Source: Schistosoma haematobium
Taxonomy: Eukaryota > Platyhelminthes > Trematoda > Strigeidida > Schistosomatidae
Assembly (NCBI RefSeq): GCF_000699445.3
Contig: NC_067196.1
Location: forward strand, 38,274,616 to 38,338,615
Reading direction: 5' to 3'
Length of the DNA: 64,000 nt
Shown here piece by piece: positions 36,990 to 47,341 of the stretch (positions are counted from its first letter, which is position 1; each line of letters starts with the position of its first letter). The notes below the pieces were generated by a model. It saw nothing but the letters and a program-made list of their open reading frames with translations, was not told the origin of the DNA and made no database searches. The position numbers were made by a program, and so were the translations under genes.

Positions 36990-38940
36990 GGTGTTGATTG
37001 GCAGTCATTTTTTTAAAAACTAACAAACAACTTAACATTTTTCTTAAGTTTCGTTATTTCTCAGTCCACCCTTTTACAAATTTTTGATGAGTAACACTAC
37101 TAAACATAATACTCCTAGGTGCACTTTAATGGTTACGAATAGATCAGTCTTGTGGTAAAAAACAATTCAGTGACTGTGCGTGAATTCATTTCTCTGTGAT
37201 TGAAACTGACAAAGTAATATTTTTACGTACACCCATTATTTAATACAAACACAGTGTCAAAGATGATGTATCATTAGGGCTGTTAGGCTTGATTGTGACA
37301 AAATTCCGTCTCCTTAGGTTCATGTGTCCATTTTAATGGAATATAAGCGTGTGTGACACTAAGATGATTGAACACATAGTTACCCATCGTTCAATAAATA
37401 CTAGAAGTGATTGTGATAGGTCCAATGAAATGCCTAAATTATGTCCTGAACTGGTCACCATTTTGAAAATCCACTGTTCGAGTTATGTAGTAAGTGTGGG
37501 CAAGGGTTTCATTCTACGCTCCCGTCAAAGTCTTCAGACTATTCTCTTCTAGTAGAACAGTATTGAGAAATGGTTAATTTCGCGGGTTACTTTGAACACA
37601 CCACTCACCTCGTTCGTTTGTGAAACCCCATCTGTTGTATTATGTTTTTGTTCTATAGTTCCCGTTGAAGTGTTCAGTAGGCAAATCGCATGTGTAATAT
37701 ACTTACCAATGAACAACAATGAAGCAAGCATGAAAGAAGATATGCTTAGGTAATGTTATACAGATTAAGGGAACTAATAGTTCTACATTAATCTATCTTT
37801 TTCGCAAAAAGACCAGATGATACGCAAAAATCTAAAGTTACTAGCTCTTTTTTTAAATACACATGACAAAAAATTTGATGAACCCAAGTTCCAGCAAATA
37901 TTTGTTGGGGTTTTAGGATCAATATTAAATTCTGAATGTGTCGGGGCGAATTATTGATCGTGTCCACCTGACTTTCAAGTTAACATGTGGAGGATTCTCA
38001 CTGTTAATCGTCGATCATACAATAGTTTTTTCTCATAGACAGTCTAATACCACAAATATTGGTTAATAATCTACATAGTCCGGCTTTAGCCTATCCATAC
38101 ATACGGTGTCTATGCCCCCGTTTTTTCGTCCGACGAAATGCATAAGTGTTCGTGCAACTACTTTGGGTAAATCTTTTAATAGAAAACAAAGAGAATTACG
38201 TATTTCTTCAACTTTGTCACACCTTATCCAGGCATGGATGCAGATGCTTAGACACTTCGGTATATACACATAGCTCGCAACTGTTGATGGATATGAACTG
38301 GTTTAAGCTTGGTCGAGATTCCTCAGTGAATGTTAAAATGCAAGACAAGACGAAAAATTAAAAGAATTACAGTTTTATCCAATAAAACACTTGGGCGGGA
38401 TTCGCAATGCATTCCTTCTGTTACAATACTTCCAAAGCGATTGGACGATCAAAAATTTACTGAGTACTTATCTATTACACGAATGGTAATAAATTCAGAC
38501 GACCACACTCGGTGTAACAGCGGCTTTTGCAGAAATAGACCCGAATGTTAAAGATGGAAATTAGGAGTTCGAAGTTCGACACCTCGAGAGCCACCCAAAT
38601 CACACACGGTAGCTAGACTCCGGTAGAAGTGAAATTTTACACACTTGGTCAGCTTTGTAGATAAACGAGTTGTATCTGATTCGTACGCTAGGGCGTGGGT
38701 CGAATGACAAAGGTAAAATGAACGGAGGTGATGCAAATCCACCTCCTCTACTACCGGACTATCTCACGTTATAACAGAAAATTTTGAGAGATTGAAGGAT
38801 TAGACCTGTAGCTTTCTCAGTCAAAGGCGTTGTAGAAGATTAAATCCTGTTTCATCATCGTAGAAATTTTTCAATGGTAGAGTTTTTAGTGGAACACTTC
38901 AAGGATCTTTTTTATCGTGTTATAAATATATAATCTATTC
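36990..38940. other. Nothing recognised
   Basis: Short open frames at 37349-37552 and 38063-38551 lack motifs. Parts of 38330-38760 look like decayed repeat DNA, but the class is unknown. Confidence 0.35.
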
Positions 38941-38949
38941 AGAGTAGCA

Positions 38950-39660
38950 AAGTCACTTGTTATATTGCTTAGTGATGACCACGAAACCTCAAAATTAGTG
39001 AGGCTGAAATGGTAGAATTACAGAAAGAATTAAATTACCTGATGGTGTGAACAAATAGTAATCACAGAAAGTAAATTCTAGAAAAAGCACAGTAATGCGA
39101 ATCAGTCATTACAACGATTTACATAAGAACACAATAAATAGAACAGTATCACTCAAGGTAATTAATTTTGATAATTTAGGAGCCGTAATTAGTGGTGATC
39201 TTAAAACTGTGGGTTGAAATTTATGGTCTATTCGTAAGGCATCACATACTGTAAGTGAGGAAGCAATTAGTATACTGTACTATGATGTAATTTTTTTAGA
39301 CCGTATTTAAAATATTTAAATAAGAAACAGCATGTCATTATCCGACTTATGAACGGGATGTGTTTGAGAGAGTTTGATGGTGAGTGATGAAAGTGGTAAA
39401 ATATTTTTCTGACGTTCTGATAGAAGATAGACTGAGAAGCATTATTATGGTCTCACTGTTTTCTCGCAGATCTCAAAGTGATATAATACTGGCTTACTAT
39501 GTGATAAACAATGACTTTGAGACTAACATCTATCGGTTTTCTTTCCTATGGAAGCAGTCATTTGTGAGAAAGGCCTCAGAGAGTTTGATAAACGAAATCG
39601 AACAGTTTCACTTTAGAGTTTCATTTCTCTCACCAGTCGGAGAGTTACTATAAATTACTG
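38950..39660 (+). pseudogene. CR1-like reverse transcriptase fragment
   Basis: The plus frame at 39384-39653 includes SRRSQSDIILAYYVINNDFETN. This aligns with the RGDLILAFHIFNYDLGVN region of the 11590-14340 element. Preceding sequence from about 38950 continues the same protein with stops. Confidence 0.6.
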
Positions 39661-39959
39661 TTAAAAAATGTAATTCCTTTTTTACGGTCATGGAGATTCT
39701 CAATCTTGGAAGTAACACGGATCAGAAGTGCTAACATTGGTTCCCTGACTTTAATTTTGATACCAGATGACTGACAACTGAAGTACTAAAATTCAATTCG
39801 TATCTTGTCATAAAAGACGAGAGTCAGTCTTGGAAATTTAGTCCTTAGTAGAAAGTCAATTAACTTATATTAATCCATATAATTTGTAGTACTATGAAGA
39901 TCCACTCTCGCTTTAAATGTATCAAGTGTATCAAACTCCGGTGATTCACTATTTGAGTA

Positions 39960-40940
39960 GATTCACTAGTTGTTGTGAAAAACGTAACTTCATAAGTAAA
40001 GTTTTCACCTCGGTTTTTGAACTTTCTTAAAATTTCCTTTCAGATGATCAGTCCTATTTGGAAGGAAAAGATGAGATATATTAGTACCAAAACCATCATT
40101 CAGTGTACGGCAAGTCCATACTAGATCACCTGGTAACCTTCGATGACATAATAGAAATAGGTTGAGACAGCTCAGCCTTTCTTCATATAACAATAGGCTA
40201 GAGAAACCATAAACAATTTTGGTCCCTTGACTTTGGACTCGTTCTAGAACATCCTCCCAACATTCATACTAGCACAAAAGACACTAAAGCCTTTGTTAGC
40301 AACAGCCTTGCAGTTAATCTTAGTTTCGTTGTCGTTGCTTATTGCGACCCCTAGATCCTTACGGTTCGTTGTCGCAGGTAACATCGTTTCATATATTGCA
40401 TTGTGACATGAATCGTCTCAGCCATTCAGTTGCATTACCACAATCTTGTTAAAGTAAACGTTTGATGAACACTCGTATACAAATTTAGCCAGTGAATTAG
40501 GGTCACCCTGCAATATTATTCAGCTAGTCATACTGTGTCTGGTTCCTCAAATCTTTTTATCATTTGCGGATAGTCGAACAGATGACTTTGCGATGGTTAG
40601 TAAGTTATTTACGTGCGGTAAAAAGGGAGACCAGAGATTGGGTCTTGAGGAATCCCACTTTTATGGATCCTGGCGATGGTACAGCCTAATTAACCCATGA
40701 CCGTTGTCTCCTATGATTGGTAAAGTCATTTATAAACTTAACGATTTTACAGTGGATCCCGAAAATTTGCAGTTGCAATTTAAGACCTAGGTGATAGACG
40801 ATGTCAAAGGCTTTACTTAGATCTACGAAACTTGTCCGTTGAAATGTTTGTATCTTTCACTGCATTCCAATCTTTTACTGCAATGAGTGGATTTGTGAAG
40901 TATGAGAAGCCCTGCCTAAAACCATGTCGTTCCTGAATAA
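39960..40940 (-). pseudogene. CR1-like reverse transcriptase fragment
   Basis: The minus frame at 40005-40193 reads RRLPGDLVWTCRTLNDGFGTN, then LFLPNRTDHLKGNFKKVQKPR. Earlier motifs on the same strand, around 40820-40900, include FTNPLIAVKDWNAVKDT. MULE copy B appears to have inserted at its upstream edge. Confidence 0.65.
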
Positions 40941-41587
40941 AAGACTATTCCCTTCGGCCTCAATTAAACGCAACTCAATTTCGTAAATGTGCCCTTCAGC
41001 TTAACAACCAGTCAGAATGAGGCGGGAATTATTATATCCGCCATCTTTGTAAGCAATGACGGTTGGCCTTCTTCGTCCTGTACTTTTTTCAGCTATTTCT
41101 TTTGTGTAGCTATGTAATTTAATGTTTCAGTGTGCTAAAATGTCGCAGCCAGTGTAATGTTCTATATGTTGGTGTGAAATTTATTTCGAATCAGCGATTG
41201 TTTCTGGGTTTTTGCTGCTTCTACTCAAGTCAATCTGGCTAGTCTTGCGTTATAAAATGTTATTGCGTTTTGTTCTGAGTTCTTTTTTTCAGATATTGGG
41301 AGCCAAGTTTAGTTTTGTTGGCGTAAATAAGTGTTACGGCTGTATGGAACTCGAAATGTCGGCATAGTCGTTCCTAACCGACAGGCAAGCTCGTTTTTCT
41401 TATGTCATAAAATCTTAATCCGTTATATTTTGAGCATTATTTTTTAGATATGGAGAATGGAAGTTAGTTTTCTTTAGCTAAGATAATTGTTGCTGCCGCA
41501 TGTGACCGTAACTGGCCGCATATTAGTTCCTAACTGTTATTTATTGTTATTAGGCGGAATGAAAGGTTTGTTATTTTCTGCAGTATT

Positions 41588-43779
41588 ATGGACCACGCTA
41601 CTCCATCAACCAGTCAAACTAATACTGAGTGTCCAGTGGCTGTGGATACCGGTGATGTCTTCGAAATGATCATGAGACCCGGGCACCTGACAAGCTGGTA
41701 CCAAGTCAGAGAAGCTATCGATCTGTTACAAAAGGTTTGTTACTGATAATACACCATCTAAAAAGTAATAGATGACTTGGACTCATTATGTTGTACGTGA
41801 AAGCAGGCCGAACAAAGAAAAGCCGGAAATTCGCTGTGAGTATGTAGTGTATGTATGTTCTTTTGGCCATAAAAAGAAGCCGGAGGGCTATGGTCAGAGA
41901 GTAAAAGGGTAAATTATTATTATTGTTTTCAATTTTAATAGATCAAAGTTTGGCGGTTGCAAGGCCATGTTTCGTTTACGGTATGCTGTGAACCGGTTCG
42001 TCATATCGTCGTCGAGGATGATACATAACCATCCTTGTGATGAAAAGTGCTTGAAAAATGATCCTTGGTTCAGAAACAAGGTAAAGATCAGTTGAAGGTT
42101 GTTCTACCGATGGTTAAGACTGGAAGTAGTGCTGAATCTATCGTTAAGTATGCAGAAGAAAATTTCGAAAAGACAATAACAGTGCATTATGTCCATAGTT
42201 TAAAATATAAATTTGTCGAACGTAAGCTTATCCCATATATCTACGGTTTTTTAGGTTGTGGAAGTCTAAACAATGTAATTGCAACCTTGCGGAACAATGG
42301 AAAATTGTTCGTTTCTTATGGGGGTGTGGCTAACCAGGTCACAAAGATTGCATTTAGCACACACGAGCAAATTGTAACGTACAAACGGTTCCCTGAAGTT
42401 GTGTGTTTGGATTCAACATACAACACGAACAGGGGAAAGTGAGTGGAATTTTCCTGCGTAATAATTGTCCTTAGTTATAAACTCTTTCAGTTGGTTTGTA
42501 CAGATAACTGCGGGCATGGAGTCCCAGTTATGTTTGCTTTGACCAAGGAAGAGAAGAAGGTTGATGTAGTATGGATACTGGATCATTTTAAAAAGATCAT
42601 GAATGGAACCAGTCAAACGGAAACGTTTGTGATGGATTGTGCAAGATTCATCATATCCGCTGTTGAATTAACGCACCATACTGCCCACATAGCTCTATGC
42701 TCTTTTCACGTGTGTAGAGCTATGTGTAAGAAGACCCGCAATCCAATAATCAAGTAGTACTTATGTCAACTGGTGCCTGAACAAACAGTAGCTAAGTTTA
42801 ATCAGACACGTCGCATAATCAGTGTACGCAGTAGACGCATCACAGCCTACTTAAACAAGAACTGGATGAGTAGGAAAGAAACTTGTGCCGCAACTTTCAA
42901 TAGGAATGTCGTTACGTTGGGTAACAACACGAACAACCGGGTTGAAAGTGCGCACAGACAATTGGGGAGAAAGTTGTTTAACCGAGACGCGTTGAGTAAA
43001 TGCATGTGGAAGACATTTACATGGCAGAGGCAATTAGACAAACGTAGGTCACTACAATCCAGCTTACACTGTAGACACAAACGCAGATACGTAGCTGAAG
43101 ATTGCTTAATGCCTCTACTAAGCAAGCTAACCATCTATGCTGGCTTTGCAGTCCTTAAAAACTATAAAAAAGGGGACCGATGTACATCAAGAATAGCCAG
43201 TCACCCTTTGTGTTATTCGTAGACGGCCATCAACGTCCGGTAGTGGATATAAGCAACGGCACTTACACCTGCCGTTTATTTAAAACCTGTCGAATTACAT
43301 TTAAGCACATGGTTTTTACTCATCTACAAATGCCAGAGATCACATATATGTTATATTCATCTTTGTATCATGAAGTAGTTGATTTAGTTTTGAAGCTCTG
43401 TTGAAGATGGACTTGGCAGGCTGTCCAAGATGTAGATGGAAATATTCCAGCTATTCCGTCTCCATATTATAATGAAACGAACAGACTTTATCGAGCTCTA
43501 CGCAGTAAAATCCACACACTCAGTACATTTTTCGGACAGACGACGGTGCAGGACACACTAAGGCAACTGATAGATGAAGTTGATGAATTAATACGCGTAG
43601 GCGTCTGGCTGCAGTTTCCAAACATGGTAAGTTCACTGGTTCTTTGGAAACCAAAATCTAAGTATTTATAAATGCATCTATTAGGCTAATACTCGTACTC
43701 TCTATTTCAGATAATCAATGAACACAAATCTCGTCATGTGTGTCTGCTGCGTTGCCAGTTTTTGTTAATACCTTATTAA
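41588..43779 (+). pseudogene. MULE transposase with FAR1/FLYWCH-like zinc region, DDE and SWIM domains
   Basis: An exon model can be read: 41588-41734, intron 37 bp, 41772-41908, intron 33 bp, 41942 onward, 36-bp intron at 42439-42474, and a last small exon after an acceptor near 43712, ending at TAA 43777-43779 with an overlapping AATAAA. The N-terminal part has a zinc-type pattern (VYVCSFGHKKKP, GGCKAMFRLR, MIHNHPC). The MULE catalytic domain shows PEVVCLDSTYNTNR, then TDNCGHGVPVMFAL after the 36-bp intron, then FVMDCARF and LCSFHVCRAM, and NNRVESAHRQLGRKL as the probable Glu region. A SWIM-like region (TYTC...KTC...KHMVFTHLQMPE) has lost ligand Cys residues. Damage: in-frame TAG at 42755-42757, a frame change near 43160, and one near 42080 that could instead be a 38-bp intron. 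It would have moved MULE copies by cut-and-paste; this copy is very probably dead. Confidence 0.82.
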
Positions 43780-44743
43780 ATAAAAGTCTTGAATTCACTA
43801 AATACAGAGTTTTTTGCTGTATTTGGTATAAGGGGGTGAAAACATTGAATGGGCCTGTAGTTGTGCTTTGACGAGCGCGTACCCTCACGGTACTAGTGAC
43901 CGGTCAGTGTAGCTAAGGTATTGATTGGAAATCCGACGGCATCCCAATAAATAACTATGGCTTAAACGCGTACCCATCAACTTACTACTGCAACACATCA
44001 TGGCGGCTGAAATAGGTTATAAGAAGGCCCGGACTTGGGGGTTTCCCGTTGCTTGCTTATCATATGGTATTTCAATCAGAAACTAAGATTAGAGGCGGGG
44101 ACTGTTGGGATGTGTAACTGAGTCAACTGTCTTGACTTGAAATTACTACATATCAACTAGGTGCTGACAGGCTCGCGTTTCACCAGTTTCTTACAACGAT
44201 TACCTAGATAAAACGAAATAGCATCAAGTCTATAAGTTTATTCACGAACTTTAATTAACAATGGAATATGAAACATATTTACACCAGGTTCCAAATTACA
44301 TTGTAGCATTGGTAAAGTGAAGCTGCAGTAGTTGTTTCTTTTCAAATGATAGGGTATAAGAAGTAACTCCAAAACCATGGAAGTAGTTGTGAGACTAAAG
44401 TGGACGTCCGATATGCTTTTAATAATCTGCTGTTACTTGGGTCTCCCATAAAGTCTCATAGGGCCATAGTTATAAATCTGAATGACATTGTAAGATCAGT
44501 GACGGCTCATTCCTGTTACATTCTAAATAAAAGATAGTAATGGATTTAGTCAAGAATGTTAAAAAGGTAAATAAACAAATTAGATGTTTCTAAGGAAAGA
44601 ATTTATGCAGCTGTGATTTGCCTCGACTTCATAAATATCAGATCACGCCAGCTACTAAAACTTGTGCAAAGTACAACATCGCACAGCTTTTATTATTTTG
44701 CTCCCACTTAAGTATTCCCATACATCTGCGTCTGGTTTTACAG

Positions 44744-44899
44744 GGAGACATACAAGCAGAGTTAGTATCTGATAAACTAAAAGTTCCAGTTGTCAAAAAG
44801 ATTCTTAACAGCCAACAGCATTTAATTGAGACACAGAACACTCATCTTCTAAGGCTGTATACTGCTGTTTTGCGGGCAACTAAAAGCTCAGACGCTTAG
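44744..44899 (+). CDS. Small unrecognised ORF in the MULE 3' half
   Basis: After an acceptor-like TTTTACAG there are 51 codons (DIQAELVSDKLKVPVV, then LNSQQHLIETQNTHLLRLYTA) and a TAG stop. AATAAA follows at about 44985. A possible first exon is ATGGATTTAGTC near 44539 with a GTAAAT donor. Copy A (complement of 30586-30743) keeps the same frame and stop; the four differences I see are all synonymous third positions. However, the DNA just downstream is also nearly identical, so this is not proof of selection. It may be a second MULE gene or a former terminal exon. Amphipathic helices are likely. No family recognised. Confidence 0.45.
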   Translation, partial: GDIQAELVSDKLKVPVVKKILNSQQHLIETQNTHLLRLYTAVLRATKSSDA

Positions 44900-45719
44900 C
44901 TATCTTGCTACCGATGTTATTGCTGGGGAAATCGTTTAGTGAAAGTGGTCTTGAAACATGAACAGTGTTAGACGTACTGTCTACAAATAAACACCAAACG
45001 TACTTATGGCTATCTTATAATGTATGACAGCAACAGCATCAAAGGCACGTTTTTTCCTACTTTTAATCAGACTGTTTTGAATCAGTATACTCACTAAAAA
45101 CAGGCAGCTCTACTTACTAAACTGATCTGTTTCGTTACAGGCTTCAAGCACAATTCTTAAGTATACCATAATTCTTTCAACTAAAATGAATTATACGACA
45201 ACCAAGAATACTAAACTAAGCAAGTGTCATAGTTATTGTTTCACTTGCAAAGACATGTTGCTCAAAGTAGTTAAATGGACATAATTAAGCCGATGAAACC
45301 AAAACACGAAATATAGGCCAGTCGAACTTACCTAAGAGAAAACGAAGGATACATATATACTGCTTTCATACTGAAGACAACAGGCAGTTGTTCATAAAAA
45401 CATAGTTTGCAGTACAACAAACCTTTCTTCAGTAAAATCATGCACTGACAGTCTATCTGGAAACAATCAACTATGTGAATAAACTCACTATGACTTGAGA
45501 TATCATCACAGCGTGCGATGGACGTACAGTGTAACGCAGTCGGACGTGGCGAATAAAAATTAAAAACAGAGCAAAATTAACTACATAATCTAGTTATTTA
45601 ATTAAAAATACATTATGAGATGACAAAATCTGTGGTTGCTTGAACGCACAGATGACCCTGGGCGATACACTAAGTTTACATGGTTGCGTTGCGGATAAAT
45701 TCACCCTTCCCTGCCATAT

Positions 45720-47340
45720 AATTTAAATTGGCCATTTGAACAATCTTTTCTACTCGTATGACAGCTAGACCAGTTAAACTAACGGGTTGGTAGTTACTAA
45801 GTCGCTACTCTACCGAACTGATTGCTGAGTCTTTTCAATTTCTTGACAGTTCAGAATTCTACATATACTTATCAAACAGTATTACCAGAGGTTCATCAAT
45901 TATATCCGACAGGGTTCTCATAATCCTAGGATAGATATCGATGGAATCATTGGACTTATCTGGCGTAAAATATTGAAGTAATCGTAAGAAAACTCTGTTC
46001 TCAATAACTACGGGTTCTATTGGCAAGTCGCCATTATAATTAGTTGTTAGTGTTTCACCATAGTCGCAAGAAAACACTACTTAAATATTTTGTTGAAGCC
46101 TCAACCTTTGCATGATCATTTCTTGCCATTATCAACAGTTTTTCTTGTACCAGAAGTGGGGGGATTCCATCATGTCTCTGAGTTCGCCTCTTTATATATA
46201 CATAAGAACAACCTTTTCGGTGTAGTTTCACAGTCCCTAAACATTTGCTTTTCATATGAATGTCTAGCCTTACTTACCAAGTGGATTTGTACTATAAGCA
46301 GAGAGGGGTTTTGTGGATATTATAGTAGTTTTAGTACTTGAATTCATGAGTCAATTGAAGCTAGATAACCATGGAAAACCTGGGAGCACTGTATGGCCGT
46401 CTCACCCTAGTAGTGCGCATCCACGATCCCACCTCGCGAGATTCGGACCCAGAGCCTAACAGTCTCGCGTGACAATTCGACTTCTAGACCACTGAGCCGG
46501 CATCCATGTTGTTATAGCTTCAATTGGCTTATGAATTCAATTATTAAGTTTACTACAATATCCATAAAAACCCTCTCTGATTATAACCACAATGTGCTCA
46601 CTAGTGATGGTCTCCAAAAGGTATTTCCTGGAGTCCTAGTGAGAAGCCATGACCGATGGAGTTTATCCGGGTCTGCTGTGAGATAGTAACTTGCCGACGA
46701 CAATGATGGACGGTGGCGTGACTGACTTCGTGGGTCAGATTTGTGTTGTTCAGTGCCCGTAGTGATAAATATACTACAAAGCCTTTTTCTACGGTTAAGA
46801 AGTTTCTTGACCTGTTTAGATATCCATGGTGGACAGTTACTTGATCTGAGTGGTAGTGAGCTGGTTATAAACAGAGGAGTAACTAGACTAGGCCCACCTT
46901 TAAGTATGGACCATGCTTCTTCAATTAATGAGCTAGTATTTACTCAACATCTCGTTGTTACAATGCATTCCTTCATGCCCGATATTTTTGCACTCAACAC
47001 ACTTGGGAGAAGTTTTACCCAATCATATATTACTTTACAAGCTCTAAAGACGAATGACGAAACGGCACAATCCCCATTTTCTAATCGTGGAAGAATATTT
47101 AGATAGGCAATATCTTCGACTGTATGAGTGATTACTATGTTTAACAAAGAAGGTCCTTGCTTTGAAACAAAATGTGTGGGTCCGTATACATGCATGCTCC
47201 ATTCCCGTCATCAGAGAGAGTTTTCAGGTCCTACAGTGACCATACCTGTTCAACTAATATCAGGTACATTAATATCTCCTAATATAAAGCGCCAGTTATT
47301 TTTATCTCCTAGCTGAATGTGCACTGAAATAAAGACATCA
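45720..47340 (-). pseudogene. CR1-like retrotransposon fragment: endonuclease to start of reverse transcriptase
   Basis: The minus strand has WRFILGDINVPDIS near 47280, then THFVSKQGPSLLNIVITHT (end of the endonuclease domain) near 47170. Next come RNDGIPPLLVQ-type sequence near 46160 and LLQYFTPDKSNDSIDIYPRIM near 45950, the lead-in to reverse transcriptase. It is cut by a SINE at 46294-46584 and broken by frameshifts. The catalytic reverse transcriptase part is gone at the MULE side. Confidence 0.75.
46294..46584 (-). mobile_element. Hammerhead SINE, longest copy in the window, ribozyme core lost
   Basis: On the minus strand it begins with a tRNA-like head: an A-box-like GGCTCAGTGGTCTAG (complement near 46484-46498) and a B-box-like GGTCCGAATC (complement of 46440-46449), suggesting RNA polymerase III transcription. 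Then comes GTGGATGCGCACT, where the ribozyme should start. The CTGAGGA core and stem II are replaced by a shorter unrelated sequence, so no hammerhead remains. Both ends carry about 65-bp inverted copies of the family terminus (around GAGGGGTTTTGTGGATAT and its complement). It interrupts a CR1-like element. Confidence 0.78.
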
Positions 47341-47341
47341 G

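Larger units (their letters stand above)
40956..45705 (+). mobile_element. Mutator-like (MULE) transposon, copy B, near full length
   Basis: About 4.75 kb, with ends homologous to copy A in opposite orientation. The left end begins GGCCTCAATTAAACGCAACT; the right end, read on the minus strand, is GGTGAATTTATCCGCAAC. The flanking 9-bp sequences ATTCCCTTC (40947-40955) and CTTCCCTGC (45706-45714) agree at 7 of 9 positions, consistent with an aged Mutator target duplication. The element holds about 0.6 kb of leader, the transposase gene, and a roughly 1.9-kb 3' half with a second small ORF. The sequence at 45222-45245 keeps the site that is split by the gypsy element in copy A. Confidence 0.85.

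Noticed and set aside
42080..42117. A 38-bp GT..AG stretch that could be a fourth short intron of the MULE transposase
   Set aside because: Removing it would delete a helix (KDQLKVVLPMVKTG) that fits the family; a one-base frameshift is the simpler explanation, though both remain possible.
42752..42787. A 35-bp GT..AG stretch over the TAG stop of the MULE transposase
   Set aside because: Splicing it out creates a new stop immediately, whereas reading through the TAG continues the expected protein; treated as a nonsense mutation.
44744..44899. Synonymous-only differences taken as proof of purifying selection on the MULE ORF
   Set aside because: Non-coding DNA just downstream is equally conserved between the copies, so recent gene conversion explains the pattern as well.
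24538..45705. A large host segmental inverted duplication (palindrome)
   Set aside because: The homology stops exactly at transposon ends flanked by target duplications, so two transposon insertions explain it better.
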